Notes: generated by a model from the sequence alone, not told the origin. A stretch of 64,000 nucleotides of DNA from Metaclostridioides mangenotii (GCF_018917235.1 NZ_JAHLOF010000002.1:124001-188000), one strand, 5' to 3'; shown: positions 52,227 to 62,067, counted from the first letter of the stretch. Numbers and translations: made by a program.

Positions 52227-53189
52227 CTAAACCGCTATACTAAATTGTATTCCTTTGTCTTCAAGATACTTACTAAGCACATTTAGATCATCTGAATTTA
52301 GGTTAATTATAAATGATCCATTTACTTCATCTCTATACTTATCCATTGAGCCCCATACGATTCTATACCTTATATTTGTATCTCTTGATATATCAGAGAT
52401 AATATACTTATCTTCTGAATTTTTAATGACAATCTTCAAGTTGATACCATCATCCGGAAGAATCTCATTGTCATCTTTGCCAAGTAATTCTCTAAGCTCT
52501 TTTGGTTCATTCATAAATACATCAGTAACTTCACCATTGGTAATAAGCTCTCCATCTTTAAGCAAGGCCATCTTATTGCATACCTTTCTTACAACTTCCA
52601 TTTGATGAGCTACTACAATAACAGTAAGTTCAAATTCTTCATTGATTTTACGAACTAAGTTTAATATAGAATTCGCTGTATTGGGGTCAAGTGCTGATGT
52701 TGCCTCATCAAATAAAAGTATCTTAGGATCAAGAGTTAAGGCCCTGGCGATAGCTACTCTTTGCTTTTGACCTCCACTTAGCTCTCTAGGTCTACTATCC
52801 ATCTTTTCGGTCAAACCTACTAATTCCAAGAGTTCCTTTACCTTTTTATCTATAACATCTTTATCGTATTTACAACACTTCATTGGCAGCGCAACGTTTT
52901 CATACACTGTTAACCTCTCTAAAAGTGAAAATTGTTGAAATACCATACCAATGTTTTTTCTAAACTCCATTAATTCTTCAGCGTTTAAGTTCTTTAAATC
53001 GACATCATCTACTATAAGTGTGCCGCTATCGTATTCTACTAAACCATTTATACATCTAAGTAGAGTTGATTTTCCAGCACCACTCACTCCAACGAGCCCA
53101 TAAATATCGCCCTTTTCTATATTAAGATTGATATTTTCAAGAATTACATTATTATCATATGATTTTTTTAAGGCCGCAATTTTTATCAT
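52227..53189 (-). CDS. metN: Methionine-type ABC ATPase MetN
   Basis: A 320-residue ATPase with Walker A GVSGAGKST, signature LSGGQKQRV, Walker B ILLFDEATSALDP, and a C-terminal extension of about 80 residues corresponding to the NIL domain that gives feedback inhibition by the ligand in MetN. GGGGGG lies just before the ATG. First gene of the operon. No SAM riboswitch was found upstream. Confidence 0.9.
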   Translation of the reverse strand: MIKIAALKKSYDNNVILENINLNIEKGDIYGLVGVSGAGKSTLLRCINGLVEYDSGTLIVDDVDLKNLNAEELMEFRKNIGMVFQQFSLLERLTVYENVALPMKCCKYDKDVIDKKVKELLELVGLTEKMDSRPRELSGGQKQRVAIARALTLDPKILLFDEATSALDPNTANSILNLVRKINEEFELTVIVVAHQMEVVRKVCNKMALLKDGELITNGEVTDVFMNEPKELRELLGKDDNEILPDDGINLKIVIKNSEDKYIISDISRDTNIRYRIVWGSMDKYRDEVNGSFIINLNSDDLNVLSKYLEDKGIQFSIAV

Positions 53190-53634
53190 TTAAAACCCCC
53201 CTTAAACAAGCAACTGCCTTATTTATAATATCACACTAAACTTGCTGTATATTATAATTTATTTCTATATAACAAATCTTCTGAATAGATTTTGACTATA
53301 TATCAGTATATTAATAATTTTTGGGGATTTTGGTTTAAGATTTATATTCCTGAACGAAAGCAATTGCAAGGTTTGTAGTATTTTGTCGACTTTTTATTGT
53401 ATTAAGAGTAATTTTTTTATTAGGTTTTAAAAACAGAAAATTTAAATAAATTTTTTATTGGTAAATTTATACAAATAAATAAAAATAATTAAATTGAACT
53501 TATAACTGTTATCTAATCAAATTTGTGATATACTTTCATCAAATAATTATAAAAATTAAAAAGGAACAATTTGTAGTTAAATTAAAATTATTATTATTTA
53601 TATTAGATACATTTTTTAATTCAAGGAGGCTAAA
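53190..53634. other. Divergent promoter region of metN and the flavodoxin/ferredoxin gene
   Basis: A 445-base AT-rich spacer between divergent genes. A TATACT (53529-53534) could be the -10 of the rightward gene. No riboswitch core, terminator or ORF with a ribosome binding site was seen on either strand. Confidence 0.45.
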
Positions 53635-54465
53635 ATGCAAATTAAAAGAGTACTTTCAGTATATTTTAGTGCGACAGGTACGACAAAGAAAGTAGTATCG
53701 CAAATAGCAGAAAACTTAGCAATATATCTTGGCGTAAAATGTGAAACATTTGACTTTACTTTAGCAAAAATGCGAACTATTGAAATAAAAATCGAAAAAG
53801 AAGATCTTGTAGTATTTGGAACGCCAGTTTACGCTGGAAGAGTACCTAACGTACTTCTTAAGTACTTATCAACCATCGATGGAAATGGTGCAGTTGCAGT
53901 TCCAATTGTAGTGTATGGTAATAGAAATTATGATGATGCCCTTATTGAGCTTAGAGATATACTTGAAAAAGGAGATTTTAAAACCATAGCTGCTGCTTCT
54001 TTTATTGGAGAACATTCTTTTTCAAAGGTACTTGCAAAAGGTAGACCTGATAAAGAAGATTTGAATATTGCTTTGGATTTTTCAGAAATGCTTTTAACAA
54101 AAATCAATCAAATAGAAGATTATGAAGATATCATAGATCCAATAAATGTGAATGGCTCAGATTATCCTTATAGAGGATACTATCAACCAAGAGATAGATT
54201 CGGTAATTTGATAAATATTTTAAAAGTTAAACCCAATACAGCTGACAATTGCAATGACTGCAAGTTATGTGTAAAAGTATGTCCTATGAACTCTATAAAT
54301 TATGATGATGTTAGAAGTTTTAATGGTATATGTATAAAATGTGGCGCTTGCCTTAAAATATGTCCTAAAAATGCAAAGTACTATGATGATAAAGGTTACT
54401 TGTACCATAAGAAAGAGCTGGAAGAAATGTATTCCAAGAGATTAGAACCTGAAATTTTTATATAA
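53635..54465 (+). CDS. Flavodoxin-ferredoxin fusion (EFR1-type)
   Basis: A 276-residue protein. Residues 5-160 are a flavodoxin-like domain (YFSATGTTKKVVSQIAE with the FMN phosphate loop, FGTPVYAGRVPN). The C-terminus has two 4Fe-4S motifs (CNDCKLCVKVCP and CIKCGACLKICP). It is a small cytoplasmic electron carrier of the EFR1 family in anaerobes; redox partner unknown. GGAGG precedes the ATG. It is divergent from metN, sharing the promoter region, and followed by a terminator, so it is a single-gene unit. Confidence 0.88.
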   Translation: MQIKRVLSVYFSATGTTKKVVSQIAENLAIYLGVKCETFDFTLAKMRTIEIKIEKEDLVVFGTPVYAGRVPNVLLKYLSTIDGNGAVAVPIVVYGNRNYDDALIELRDILEKGDFKTIAAASFIGEHSFSKVLAKGRPDKEDLNIALDFSEMLLTKINQIEDYEDIIDPINVNGSDYPYRGYYQPRDRFGNLINILKVKPNTADNCNDCKLCVKVCPMNSINYDDVRSFNGICIKCGACLKICPKNAKYYDDKGYLYHKKELEEMYSKRLEPEIFI

Positions 54466-54508
54466 ATAATTATATCATGAGCTTGAATAATCATATAAAT
54501 AAAAATAC

Positions 54509-54574
54509 CAAAGCCTAAAAAGTTTGAATCAATATATTTTAGATATAAACTAGATTCTGATTTTTTAGGCTTTG
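54509..54574 (+). terminator. Terminator after the flavodoxin/ferredoxin gene
   Basis: CAAAGCCTAAAAA (54509-54521) pairs with TTTTTAGGCTTTG (54562-54574), with a second partial stem inside the loop. No strong T-run follows, so termination efficiency is uncertain. Confidence 0.55.
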
Positions 54575-54702
54575 TGTATTTAATTACTTTATAAAACTTT
54601 TACAGCAGTCTCATATGTAAATATTTCATCTACTTGCTTTTTACCAACAACTTCCATTCTATATTGAATTGACAATTTATAACTGCATTCTCTGTAAAGA
54701 AT

Positions 54703-55308
54703 CTATTTTCTTCCTTTAGTCCATCTCATATTCCAATTAAAAGCCTTATCCATATCTTGGTGACCTTTAAAATACCTAACTACTTTTTCAATTCCAAATG
54801 TCCTATCTTCTTCATTTGTGACCATCGCTATTGCACACATATTATGTCCATTTTTGCATTCATCTAGCTTAACAACTAAATCTGGCCCATCTTGTTGTTT
54901 TAGTGTTACAACACCATTAGTTTCAGACCAATTTGCAATCCCCTGATATATAAAAGTATATATTAATATTCTTTTTATATCTGAGAGCTTATTGCCATTT
55001 ATTCTAAGGTTTTCTCCTAATGTATTTGAACCAGTTCTATCATCTCCATCTAATTGTATATATGGAATGTTGTTTAGCGAACCAAATGCATTTCCTAAAG
55101 CTTGCACACATCCTTTCTCGCCATTTTTTAATTCATATAAACATCCAAGGTCCAAATCTACCCCTTGATTTCCCATCAATTTACCAAAAATACCCTTAGG
55201 CTTTTGTGGTGTTTGGTCCCAGTTTAAATTAACTAGTATTTCACCTAAATCCTTGTTAGCTGCTTTAGTAAGATTTACTTTACTACCCTTTTTAAGTTCT
55301 ATAGCCAT
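54703..55308 (-). CDS. TerA-like tellurium-resistance family protein
   Basis: A 201-residue soluble protein of the TerD/TerA fold: MAIELKKGSKVNLTKA, VDLDLGCLYELKNGEKGCVQALG, IQLDGDDRTG with acidic residues of the Ca2+ site, and ENLRINGNKLSDIKRILIYTFIY. Ter-family proteins are linked to stress and tellurite or phage resistance, usually in a cluster with TerC, TerD, TerE; here it stands alone. ATG 55308 follows AAGGAGGG. The function in isolation is unknown. Confidence 0.8.
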   Translation of the reverse strand: MAIELKKGSKVNLTKAANKDLGEILVNLNWDQTPQKPKGIFGKLMGNQGVDLDLGCLYELKNGEKGCVQALGNAFGSLNNIPYIQLDGDDRTGSNTLGENLRINGNKLSDIKRILIYTFIYQGIANWSETNGVVTLKQQDGPDLVVKLDECKNGHNMCAIAMVTNEEDRTFGIEKVVRYFKGHQDMDKAFNWNMRWTKGRK

Positions 55309-55653
55309 ACAATCCCTCCTTATTCTCATTTAATATATATTTCAACTTTTTTATACATATTCCTTTTATATGTTACATTTTATTATAAAATCAAACATAA
55401 AAAAGGGATTACTCGATTGTTAAATCAAATAATCCCTCTTATTTTATAAGTAATCAATCTCTAAATGGTGGGTACTAATCATAGAAACGACCTCTATGAC
55501 CTAATTTGATACTTATTAATACTGAAATTTTTCTGTATAACTTTTTACAAATTTATTACCCTTGTAAGAGTTAACTCTTAAAATTTTATTGTTGAAATAA
55601 AATTTAAATATTCAGGTGAATATAATTGTATATAAAGACTTAACTAATTTTTC
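55309..55653. other. Spacer with terminator of the peptide transporter
   Basis: Contains GGGATTA near 55406 and TAATCCC near 55431, a stem flanked by A-rich and T-rich sequence that can end the leftward peptide-transporter transcript. A TCATAGA/TCTATGA repeat lies near 55478-55498. No ORF is supported. Confidence 0.45.
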
Positions 55654-57009
55654 TTAGTTTTCTTCTTCAACAAGTTTGCTTAATGTCTTATCTGATACGA
55701 AAAGTATTGCAGCTGCAACAAATAGTATTACAGGTATTATAGTATATACTTTAATCATATCGAATTTTAGAGTGAAAGCATATATATATCCATATCCTTT
55801 ACCAGCTAAGAAAGTAGCAAATGTCCAAACTCCCATAAGTACTCCTAAGTATTTTTTAGGTGCATACTTACTTACAAATGAGTTTCCAAGTGGTGAGAAT
55901 AACATTTCTCCTATACTTAAAAGTATACCAAAGAATACTATCCAAATTATACTAGCTTTAGCTGTGTCTGGGGCACCTATTCCTCTAGTTAATTCTGCAC
56001 CAACAAGCATTAGGAATGCAAGTCCTAAGAATATTAATCCAAGTCCTGTTTTCCTAAATAAACTTATATCTCCTTGTGGTCTACTAGCAAGTTTAGTCCA
56101 AACTACTGCTAGAACTGGTCCTAAAACTATACAAACAAGTGCATTTAATGAGTCAAACCATGCAAGTGGAACTTCAAATCCTCCAACAAACATGTCAACA
56201 AATGCTGCACCATAATCATAAACCGCTAAGTAAGTTAAGTACCAGAACAACCAGAATATTACAGAGAATACAGATACAAGTATAATTGCCCAAATTCTTT
56301 TTTTCTCCATACCTGAAAGTGGAGCACTTGAAGAAGCGTCTTCTGTCTTTTCAGAAACTATTCCTTCTTTAAATGGTCTTTTACCTGCATCACCTAAGAA
56401 TCTCCATCCTATGATGAACCAAATTCCACCAATAACACATAAAAGAGCCGCTATAAAGAAACATTGAGAGAAACCAAGAACTCCATTTTCAACAAATGTC
56501 TTTGCATATAAAATACCAACTGCTGTAGTACCTATGAAAGATCCTATATTAACAAAAGAGTACTGTAATGAGAACGCCGAATCAAGTTGATCTTGATCAT
56601 CGAATAACTGACCATTTACAGCTGATACATTTCCCTTAAAGAATGCTGTTCCTATAGAAACAAGAATTATCATTATATTAACCATTGAAACTGAAGTAGC
56701 TATTGACCCAAAGTAATAACCAGCTCCCATGATAAACATACCTACTGGAATAGTGTATCTAGCACCTATCCATCTATCAGAGATATATCCCCCAATGATT
56801 GGAGCAAGATATGTGAATGCAACAAGATTTGCTTGCATTATCGCTGCTTGTCCTTGATCTATTCCTAGTCCACCTGTAGCTATAGAAGCAGTAAGGAATA
56901 TATAGATAAGGAATTTAGCAGAATAGTAAGCTGCTCTTTCGAATGAAAACGTTGTTGCACAGAAATAAAACCCTATTGGATATTTCTTTTTAACTGTTTG
57001 TGTGCTCAT
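55654..57009 (-). CDS. Proton-dependent oligopeptide transporter, POT/PTR family
   Basis: A 451-residue MFS protein with 12-14 membrane helices and POT signatures: ATTFSFERAAYYSAKFLIY (the ExxERxxYY-like motif in helix 1, here reduced to FERAAYY), AYLAPIIGGYISDRWIGARY, and FSLQYSFVNIGSFIGTTAVG. It imports di- and tripeptides with protons. AAAGGACATT precedes the ATG. It stands alone, followed on its 3' side by the terminator in 55309-55653. Confidence 0.85.
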   Translation of the reverse strand: MSTQTVKKKYPIGFYFCATTFSFERAAYYSAKFLIYIFLTASIATGGLGIDQGQAAIMQANLVAFTYLAPIIGGYISDRWIGARYTIPVGMFIMGAGYYFGSIATSVSMVNIMIILVSIGTAFFKGNVSAVNGQLFDDQDQLDSAFSLQYSFVNIGSFIGTTAVGILYAKTFVENGVLGFSQCFFIAALLCVIGGIWFIIGWRFLGDAGKRPFKEGIVSEKTEDASSSAPLSGMEKKRIWAIILVSVFSVIFWLFWYLTYLAVYDYGAAFVDMFVGGFEVPLAWFDSLNALVCIVLGPVLAVVWTKLASRPQGDISLFRKTGLGLIFLGLAFLMLVGAELTRGIGAPDTAKASIIWIVFFGILLSIGEMLFSPLGNSFVSKYAPKKYLGVLMGVWTFATFLAGKGYGYIYAFTLKFDMIKVYTIIPVILFVAAAILFVSDKTLSKLVEEEN

Positions 57010-57980
57010 AAGTAATGTCCTTTCTAAAATTGAAATTAAAATTTTATTATATTTTTTTAATCCTTAGCTAATTTAATATTAGCTATTTTAGCAAACCAAC
57101 TTAAAATAACGTAAAATAATTGCATATAACTTGAATCATATTATTAAATAATTTTTACAAAAATAAATTAAATAGACTCAGGTTTGATAACTATACAAAT
57201 TGATTTGCTATTATATAGTTGATTGTGCATTTAACTTCGCATCTTACTACTAATATTAACGAAACTTAATTTCATACTTAAAATATTGAACTTAAAGAGC
57301 CAAATCGTATGAAATAGCAACGTTTTCCTATTAAAATTTTATAAAATATATCCTACTATTTGTATGTAAGTATACTTTATAATATCAGCAAAAACTCAGT
57401 TACTGTAAGTTTAAGTCTATCTTTCCAGATCGTATCCACCAAGTCTTCATAATTACAACTCTTATGTTTTTGCTTAAATTTACGAAGTTTAAATTAATGA
57501 GAATTACTTGATACTCATATGCAAGTATTCCATTTTTCAGAAAGTTTAAAATAGGAGCTATTATTCATTTAAAACGTTGTAAATAGCAAAATTTTAATCT
57601 TTCCTTGATTTTTTGAAAAATGTCTTTCACCATCAAAAAATCTTTTCATGAATTTACAATAAACGATATCTTTTATTAATATAGACTTAAAACATCATCT
57701 ATGTAAATCTCAATTTAAAAGCTTTTACTTTCTAGTGATTCCTTAAAATATCTACTTTATTTTAACCAACTCGCAATAGATCAAATCGTTGTGATATCTA
57801 GATCTAATAGCTTTTGAGGTTCAAATATTTTTAATAAATATTTTTCTTTATCACCCTAATATTTATTCCAACATTGTAAATGATACCACAATGTAAATTT
57901 TTATACAATATAAAAACGAAAAATGTAATAATTATTCGACAATAATATTATTTTATACTTTATTGCATTATTTCGACTAT
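57010..57980. other. Long gene-poor spacer
   Basis: About 970 bases of AT-rich sequence with stops in all frames. The longest open stretch noted is a 26-codon minus-strand frame (MKRFFDGERHFSKNQGK) near 57560-57650, without a convincing ribosome binding site. It may be a decayed gene or an old insertion. AACTATA/TATAGTT repeats occur near 57190-57225. Nothing can be assigned. Confidence 0.4.
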
Positions 57981-57994
57981 ATATACTGAAACAA

Positions 57995-58190
57995 AAAAGA
58001 GATGTAATAAATTTACATCTCTTCCTTTATCAAGTAAAATTTTTAAAAATAATAGATACTATCATCAATGTTTAACTATTAAATTCATTAATATATAGTA
58101 TTATCTATCACTAATATTTGTAAAATATAATAAGGGGGGTAAATTATTATTAAATTAATTAGAAAAATAATCTCCCTACTTTAATTATAA
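57995..58190 (-). ncRNA. Candidate small RNA with own promoter and terminator
   Basis: On the minus strand an extended -10 (TGTTATAAT, about 58191-58183) lies upstream of about 185 bases ending in AAGAGATGTAA and TTACATCTCTT arms followed by a T-run (about 58022-57990). The orientation of the T-run shows that the terminator serves a leftward transcript, yet no gene lies there. A 26-codon hydrophobic frame beginning with ATT occurs inside but may be chance. Confidence 0.4.
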
Positions 58191-58279
58191 CATGTAACTA
58201 AAATTGAAAATAGACTGTTTCATACCAGAAATAACCTATATAATTATCTCAGATTACTATAAATATATGGAGGTATTAT

Positions 58280-58903
58280 ATGAACTATAAGAAAACTTAT
58301 AATGCATTATTAGCAAATAAAGTTATTAGAGCTTTAGAAAACAGAAATATAGAAGGCTTCTACTTTAGTACAAAAGAGGATGCTTTAAAAAAGATACTTG
58401 AAATAATTCCTAATAACTCTGTGGTATCCTGTGGAGGCTCTAGAACACTTTACGAAATTGGCCTTCATGATGCTCTAAATAATGGTCAATATAATTTTCT
58501 AGATCCAAATTCTGTAAAATCAGCCTCAGAAAAGGAGATAATTGCTCATAAAGCTTTAGGTTCAGATTACTATCTGATGAGCTCTAATGCTATCTCTGCA
58601 ACAGGAGAGCTGGTAAACATCGATGGTATTGGAAATAGAGTAGCATCACTAATGTTTGGGCCCAAATACGTAATAGTAGTAGCAGGAATTAATAAAGTTG
58701 AACAAAACTTAGACGCAGCTGTACTCCGTGCAAAAAGTTATGCTACTTATATGACATTATTATTATTTAATCAAGACTACTCTTCATATGAAGATCTAAA
58801 TGAGGCTTCAAAACACGTAGGTAAACAATTTGTAATAACTAATGGTTCTACAGTAAAAGGTAGAATTAAAGTGATGCTTATTGATGAGAATCTTGGTTTC
58901 TAG
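58280..58903 (+). CDS. LUD-domain protein (LutC/YkgG-like)
   Basis: A 207-residue protein matching the LUD domain: VVSCGGSRTLYEIGLHDAL, SDYYLMSSNAISATGELVNIDGIGNRVASLMFGPKYVIVVAGINK. Family members include LutB/LutC of lactate oxidation, but single-domain forms in clostridia have no proven role. GGAGG precedes the ATG. There are no lutAB partners nearby, so the name lactate-utilisation protein is only a family label. Confidence 0.85.
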   Translation: MNYKKTYNALLANKVIRALENRNIEGFYFSTKEDALKKILEIIPNNSVVSCGGSRTLYEIGLHDALNNGQYNFLDPNSVKSASEKEIIAHKALGSDYYLMSSNAISATGELVNIDGIGNRVASLMFGPKYVIVVAGINKVEQNLDAAVLRAKSYATYMTLLLFNQDYSSYEDLNEASKHVGKQFVITNGSTVKGRIKVMLIDENLGF

Positions 58904-59033
58904 GCTAGAATTAAAATATATAAAATATACATGCAATCAAAGCATACTTTAAATATAAACGGTTAATTGTAATTTAATTGTATTGTATTGATATATTGAT
59001 ATTTCTTTAGGTCTTATTTGATGGTTTTTATAA

Positions 59034-59078
59034 AAAAAGAACTGCCTCAATTTTAATTTGAGACAGCTCCTTTTTCTT
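59034..59078. terminator. Bidirectional terminator between LUD and C_GCAxxG_C_C genes
   Basis: AACTGCCTCAA (from 59040) pairs with TTGAGACAGCTC (to about 59069) with one mismatch and one wobble, A-run on the left, TTTTTC on the right. The two genes converge here. Confidence 0.75.
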
Positions 59079-59104
59079 ATTTTTTAATTATTGTTCTGTT
59101 TTGG

Positions 59105-59467
59105 CTAATTACACAAAATTTCATTTAATGCATCATACGTAAAATTAATTATCTCATCACAACCAACTCTACTTCTTTTTAGGTCAGCACATATCTCTGT
59201 GTTGTATTTTTCCCTTACCTTATTCATTAATTCCCTAGAATATTTTCTTGCTTCATTTTGATCAAGTTTGTCATTTCTTCCTTTTAAATACCCTATAATA
59301 ACAACACCTGCATTTACTGCTCCACATACGCTACCTACTGTCATTCCAACACCCATTCCGCTACCTATCGATACTGGAATGTCTGAGTTATGTTCTTCGT
59401 TGTAGGACTTTATTAACGCTTCAGCACAGGTATACCCTTGTTTATGATATTCCGACGGTTTTGTCAT
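59105..59467 (-). CDS. C_GCAxxG_C_C family protein
   Basis: A 120-residue protein with spaced cysteines of the family: YTCAEAL, the hallmark GSVCGAVNAGVVIIG, EICADLK, GCDEII and a final LCN. These small proteins are frequent in anaerobes and thought to hold a redox-active or metal-binding Cys set; the reaction is not known. AAGGAG precedes the ATG. It lies about 120 bases downstream of the sulfur-relay fusion gene on the same strand, in line with a thiol-related role. Confidence 0.82.
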   Translation of the reverse strand: MTKPSEYHKQGYTCAEALIKSYNEEHNSDIPVSIGSGMGVGMTVGSVCGAVNAGVVIIGYLKGRNDKLDQNEARKYSRELMNKVREKYNTEICADLKRSRVGCDEIINFTYDALNEILCN

Positions 59468-59586
59468 ATATATTGCTCCTTCATTGTTTTAGATTAATTT
59501 AAATTATTGTATATTTTATATTGAGTAGTATGTTTATTTGATTATTCTGATTCTAAAAGTGACTTTTGACTTATCACATCATACTA

Positions 59587-62067
59587 TTATATAAATAAAT
59601 TAAGACCAGAATCTTCAGTCGCACCTAAATACGAAGCAACTCCGCCAATTTCAACTCCATCAATAAACTCTTCCTTTTTTATTCCCATAAGATCCATACT
59701 CATTGCACACGCAACTACTTTAACACCCATATTTATAGCATTTTTAATTAAGGTATCTAAATCATCAACATTGTTCTTCTTCATAATTTGATTTATCATC
59801 TTTGGACCCATTCCCCCCATGTTCATTTGAGAGAGTGGCAACTTCCCTGAATGAGAAGGTAGCATAAAATCAAACATTTTTTCCATAGTATCTTTCGAAA
59901 CATTAGGTTTATCTTTTCTTTTTAGCACATTAAGTCCCCAGAATGTGAAAAACATAGTAACTTCTTTTCCCATCGATGCTGCACCAGTAGCAATTATAAA
60001 TGATGCTATAGCCTTATCTAGATCACCACTGAATACGACTAATGTAGCCCCATTTTTATCGCTCTGTTCGATACTACATGATTTACTGAGAATTGCATTT
60101 TTCCCTTTTCTTATATAAGCAACAAATGCTTTTTTGGATTTATCGAAATCAGATTTAATTAATGTATTCCCAGTTTTATCGCACCAAGCTTCGATATCCT
60201 TACCAAATCCAGGATCACTTGCTCTTACTTCCAAGATATCATATTCTTGCATCTTGTTCATTTCTTCAAATACTCTTCTTATTGGTCCAGGACATTGAAG
60301 TCCACATGCATCTAATGTCACATTCGTTTCTATATCATCTTTGTATATCATTTCATCACCTAATTTACTATTTGTCAAAGACTCTGGATGTTTTTCACCT
60401 TGCTTTTTTAAAGATTCAAGTCCTCTTTTAACAGCTAGGTATGTCTTTACTCCTCCGTCAATATTGGTACACTTAAGACCATTTTGTTCTAGTATTCTAC
60501 ATGCAATATAACCTCTTAAACCAACTTGGCAAGTTACATATACTTTTTTATCCCTTGGTATTTCATTTAATCTTTCTCTAAGCTCTCCTAATGGTATATT
60601 AATTGAATTTGGCATTGTACCTGAAATTAACTCAAATTCATCTCTTACATCTATAATTACTCCACCATTTTTCTGTATTTCATCTACTTCACTCCACTGT
60701 ACAGTATCTAACATACCCTCTATAACATTACTTGCATAGTATCCTAACATATTTACTGGATCTTTTGCCGAATTATAAGGAGGTGCATAGCATACTTCTA
60801 CATCAGGTAAATCGAAAACTGTAAGCCCACCTTTTATAGCTGTAGCTAAAATATCTATACGCTTTTCGACACCATCTATTCCAACTCCTTGAGCTCCAAA
60901 TATCTGTCCTGTATTAGGATCAAAAGTCATCTTTATATAAATTGGAAAAGAACCTGGGTAATAACCAGCATGAGAATTCGGATGAATGTGAACTACTTTA
61001 TATTCGATACCTAATCTTTTTAAGATTTTCTCATTATTACCTGTAGTAGCAACAGTATAGTCAAACACCTTAGCCACTGATGATCCTAATGTTCCTTTGT
61101 ACCTTACATCTCTTCCGCAAATATTATCTGCCACCAATCTTCCTTGTCTGTTTGCTGGCCATGCTAGAGGTATCATTGTAGGTTTTTTATTTACAAAATC
61201 TATAACCTCTATAGCATCACCAATTGCGTATATATCCTTATCTGAAGTTTTCATGTGGTCATCAACTACTATAGCACCACGGTCATTTAATTTAAGTCCA
61301 GCATCTTTTGCTAACTTTGTTTCTGGCTTTACACCAATAGAAAGCATTATTAAATCTGTATCTATTTCTCTTCCACTTGTTAATACTACTTTTTTTCCTT
61401 TATTTTCAAATGAATTAACTCCATCACCTAATATTAACTGAACACCCTTGCTTACTAAATGCTCATGAATTACACTTACCATTTCTACATCTAACGGTGC
61501 CATAACTTGATCACTCGCTTCAACTAAAGTTACCTCTATACCCCTTTGATGCAAATTCTCAGCCATTTCTATACCTATAAATCCACCGCCTATTACAATA
61601 GCTCGATTTGGTCTATTACTATCAATATACGATTTTATCTTATCAGTGTTTGGTATATTTCTAAGTGTAAATAAATTATCGCATTCATTTATTCCAGGTA
61701 TAGGAGGTTTTATAGGATTTGCTCCCGGAGAAAGCATTAAAGTGTCATAGCTTTCTTCGTATGTCTCACCTGTTTTATGATCTTTAACAAATACTATTTT
61801 TCTATCTCTATCTATACTTATAACCTCACTTAGATTTCTAATATCTAAGTTGAATTTAGAACTCATTGCTTCTACTGTTTGAACAATTAATTTGCTTCTA
61901 TCATTTATTGTTTCACCTATATAATAAGGTAAACCACAGTTCGCAAAAGATATATATTCACCCTTTTCAAACATAATAATCTCTAAATTTTCATTAAGAC
62001 GTCTTAGCCTTGCTGCAGCAGATGCTCCACCTGCTACACCTCCAACAATGATAACTTTTTTATTCAT
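59587..62067 (-). CDS. CoA-disulfide reductase-like fusion with rhodanese, TusA and DsrE domains
   Basis: An 826-residue four-part protein. Residues 1-450: FAD/NAD disulfide reductase (FAD loop GGVAGGASAAAR, redox Cys44 in FANCGLPYY, NAD loop GGGFIGIEMAENL). About 465-555: rhodanese with Cys in CQVGLRG. About 580-650: TusA/SirA domain with LDACGLQCPGPIRR. About 660-826: DsrE/F-like domain with VVACAMSMDLMG. The parts could pass persulfide sulfur from one Cys to the next, from CoA-disulfide or polysulfide reduction to an acceptor. AGGAGAG precedes the ATG. The fusion is known in anaerobes; the sulfur acceptor here is unknown. Confidence 0.9.
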   Translation of the reverse strand: MNKKVIIVGGVAGGASAAARLRRLNENLEIIMFEKGEYISFANCGLPYYIGETINDRSKLIVQTVEAMSSKFNLDIRNLSEVISIDRDRKIVFVKDHKTGETYEESYDTLMLSPGANPIKPPIPGINECDNLFTLRNIPNTDKIKSYIDSNRPNRAIVIGGGFIGIEMAENLHQRGIEVTLVEASDQVMAPLDVEMVSVIHEHLVSKGVQLILGDGVNSFENKGKKVVLTSGREIDTDLIMLSIGVKPETKLAKDAGLKLNDRGAIVVDDHMKTSDKDIYAIGDAIEVIDFVNKKPTMIPLAWPANRQGRLVADNICGRDVRYKGTLGSSVAKVFDYTVATTGNNEKILKRLGIEYKVVHIHPNSHAGYYPGSFPIYIKMTFDPNTGQIFGAQGVGIDGVEKRIDILATAIKGGLTVFDLPDVEVCYAPPYNSAKDPVNMLGYYASNVIEGMLDTVQWSEVDEIQKNGGVIIDVRDEFELISGTMPNSINIPLGELRERLNEIPRDKKVYVTCQVGLRGYIACRILEQNGLKCTNIDGGVKTYLAVKRGLESLKKQGEKHPESLTNSKLGDEMIYKDDIETNVTLDACGLQCPGPIRRVFEEMNKMQEYDILEVRASDPGFGKDIEAWCDKTGNTLIKSDFDKSKKAFVAYIRKGKNAILSKSCSIEQSDKNGATLVVFSGDLDKAIASFIIATGAASMGKEVTMFFTFWGLNVLKRKDKPNVSKDTMEKMFDFMLPSHSGKLPLSQMNMGGMGPKMINQIMKKNNVDDLDTLIKNAINMGVKVVACAMSMDLMGIKKEEFIDGVEIGGVASYLGATEDSGLNLFI

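Noticed and set aside
53190..53634. SAM (S-box) riboswitch upstream of metN
   Set aside because: The leftward strand was read for the conserved S-box core segments; none was present.
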